DNA of 64,000 bases from contig CALXIQ010000001.1 in assembly GCA_944388405.1 (NCBI GenBank), positions 1 to 64,000 of the forward strand. Direction: 5' to 3'. The notes beneath the pieces were generated by a model. It saw nothing but the letters and a program-made list of their open reading frames with translations. It did no database searches and was not told where the DNA came from. The stretch is from an uncultured Ruminococcus sp. Its GTDB lineage: Bacteria > Bacillota > Clostridia > Oscillospirales > Ruminococcaceae. The translations under genes were made by a program, and so were the position numbers. Shown here piece by piece: positions 63,366 through 64,000 of this stretch (positions are counted from its first letter, which is position 1; each line of letters starts with the position of its first letter).

Positions 63366-63920
63366 TTATTCTCTGCATTCGACGCAGATTCTGCCGGTCG
63401 GTAAGTTCAACGCAGTTGAAACCGCCTTTATTACCCTTTCGTTTACCGACAAATTGGCTCCGCCGTCGCATACAATAAAAACGCCGCTTATTTTCGGCTT
63501 TATTATCTGTTTGACCAGCGCTTGTTGCTCACCGTCCTTTTCGGTCATTACTATTTGATTGCGATAGCTTTCCGAAACCTGTTCGCCGTCGTTATCCGTA
63601 GTTGTGTCAAGCTCCTCGGCGTAAACATATTCGGTAGTGCCTTCAATCGTTACCATAACCGAAACGCTTCCCACCCCTCTTATCTGGGAGAGCATTTCAG
63701 TAAGCTCTTTTTCAATTTGCTTTTTATATTGATAGGAATCCTCGGCTACTATATCGTCCGATATTTCTTCCACTTCATTTCTATCGGAAGACGAATCGGG
63801 CAGTAATTCCGATAAAAATATAAGTGCAATCCCTATCAGACCCACCGCAAGAATAATTTTCGTGCGTTTGTCAAGCTGTGAAAAGGAGAAAAAGCGTTTT
63901 TTTATCTCACTGAGTTTCAC
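63366..63920 (-). CDS. spoIIIAG: Stage III sporulation protein AG
   Basis: SpoIIIAG forms a large ring in the mother-cell membrane of the SpoIIIA-SpoIIQ complex. The 184-residue protein has one membrane helix (about 22-41) and a ring-building domain with LSQIRGVGSVSVMVTIEG near 79-96. The GTG at 63920 is preferred: GGAGG lies six bases upstream, and the gene overlaps the end of spoIIIAF. A longer ATG start at 63944 has no ribosome site. Confidence 0.95.
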   Translation of the reverse strand: MKLSEIKKRFFSFSQLDKRTKIILAVGLIGIALIFLSELLPDSSSDRNEVEEISDDIVAEDSYQYKKQIEKELTEMLSQIRGVGSVSVMVTIEGTTEYVYAEELDTTTDNDGEQVSESYRNQIVMTEKDGEQQALVKQIIKPKISGVFIVCDGGANLSVNERVIKAVSTALNLPTGRICVECRE

Positions 63921-64000
63921 TGTCCACCTCCGAAACGAAAACAATTTCCGTGTCCGGCAAAGCGCTGCCGATAAGGTCTGTGATTTTTTCCTTGGTTTCT
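63907..64000 (-). CDS. spoIIIAF: Stage III sporulation protein AF, C-terminal end (partial)
   Basis: Thirty codons are open from the window edge to a TGA at 63907-63909. They end with VSEVDSETQ and overlap the first codons of spoIIIAG by 14 bases. Position before spoIIIAG in the spoIIIA operon identifies it as SpoIIIAF; the fragment itself is too short to prove the family. The rest lies beyond the window. Confidence 0.8.
   Translation of the reverse strand, partial: ETKEKITDLIGSALPDTEIVFVSEVDSETQ

Overview
The window looks like core chromosome of an endospore-forming, low-GC Gram-positive anaerobe of the class Clostridia. Gene content fits the Oscillospiraceae/Ruminococcaceae side best, but no rRNA is present to settle this. 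The evidence is the sporulation set (yqfC, yqfD, ylbJ, yunB, spoIIIAF/AG/AH), Firmicute division genes (sepF, ylmH, divIVA), MutS2, Asp23, GatCAB, Hfq, ThyX, a split transketolase, strong Shine-Dalgarno sites and sigma-A promoters with 17-bp spacers. Most genes lie on the minus strand in long, tightly packed or overlapping operons. No tRNA, rRNA, CRISPR array or insertion sequence was seen.

Layout. 1-2000: a two-gene ABC-2 exporter on the plus strand after the possible tail of another gene. 2027-3135: a lone tyrosine recombinase whose leader carries a perfect 28-bp palindrome. 3190-9472: phoH-ybeY-dgkA-era-yqzL-recO-mutS2 from one promoter, including a 31-codon yqzL gene. 9504-12214: yqfC-yqfD facing away from ylbJ. 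12262-19777: metA; the mltG/U32 group with fthC and a DJ-1 protein; a DUF2156 protein; and overlapping thyX plus a thymidylate-kinase-like gene. 19895-24667: lspA-rluD-Cof phosphatase-split transketolase-yunB. 24763-39432: miaB-ymcA-mutS-mutL-miaA-hfq-HlyD-like-yggS-sepF-ylmH-divIVA-ileS, joining tRNA modification, mismatch repair and division. 39576-43447: a plus-strand GtrA/FAD-oxidoreductase/GT-C glycosyltransferase trio. 43488-47028: a heterodimeric ABC exporter. 47067-52739: ligA, a very small pyrophosphatase-like gene, gatC-gatA-gatB. 52820-64000: the conserved spoIIIA-asp23-nusB-(TsaD paralogue)-xseA-xseB-ispA-dxs-tlyA-nadK-argR-recN block.

The most unusual signal is not a protein. Between spoIIIAH and asp23 (minus strand, 62664-62732) a 69-nt stretch folds on paper into a closed four-way junction: an outer 8-bp stem and three contiguous perfect hairpins of 7, 7 and 5 bp. 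It starts right at a good sigma-A promoter, is followed by a terminator-like hairpin, and then by a separate extended -10 promoter for asp23. It could be a small structured RNA, a leader, or a dispersed palindromic element. Other points of interest are the recombinase palindrome, a 110-residue pyrophosphatase-like protein, a TsaD paralogue, a cysteine-tailed YmcA/YlbF protein, a thymidylate-kinase-like protein that lacks the usual Asp-Arg motif, and an ileS gene without a T-box leader.
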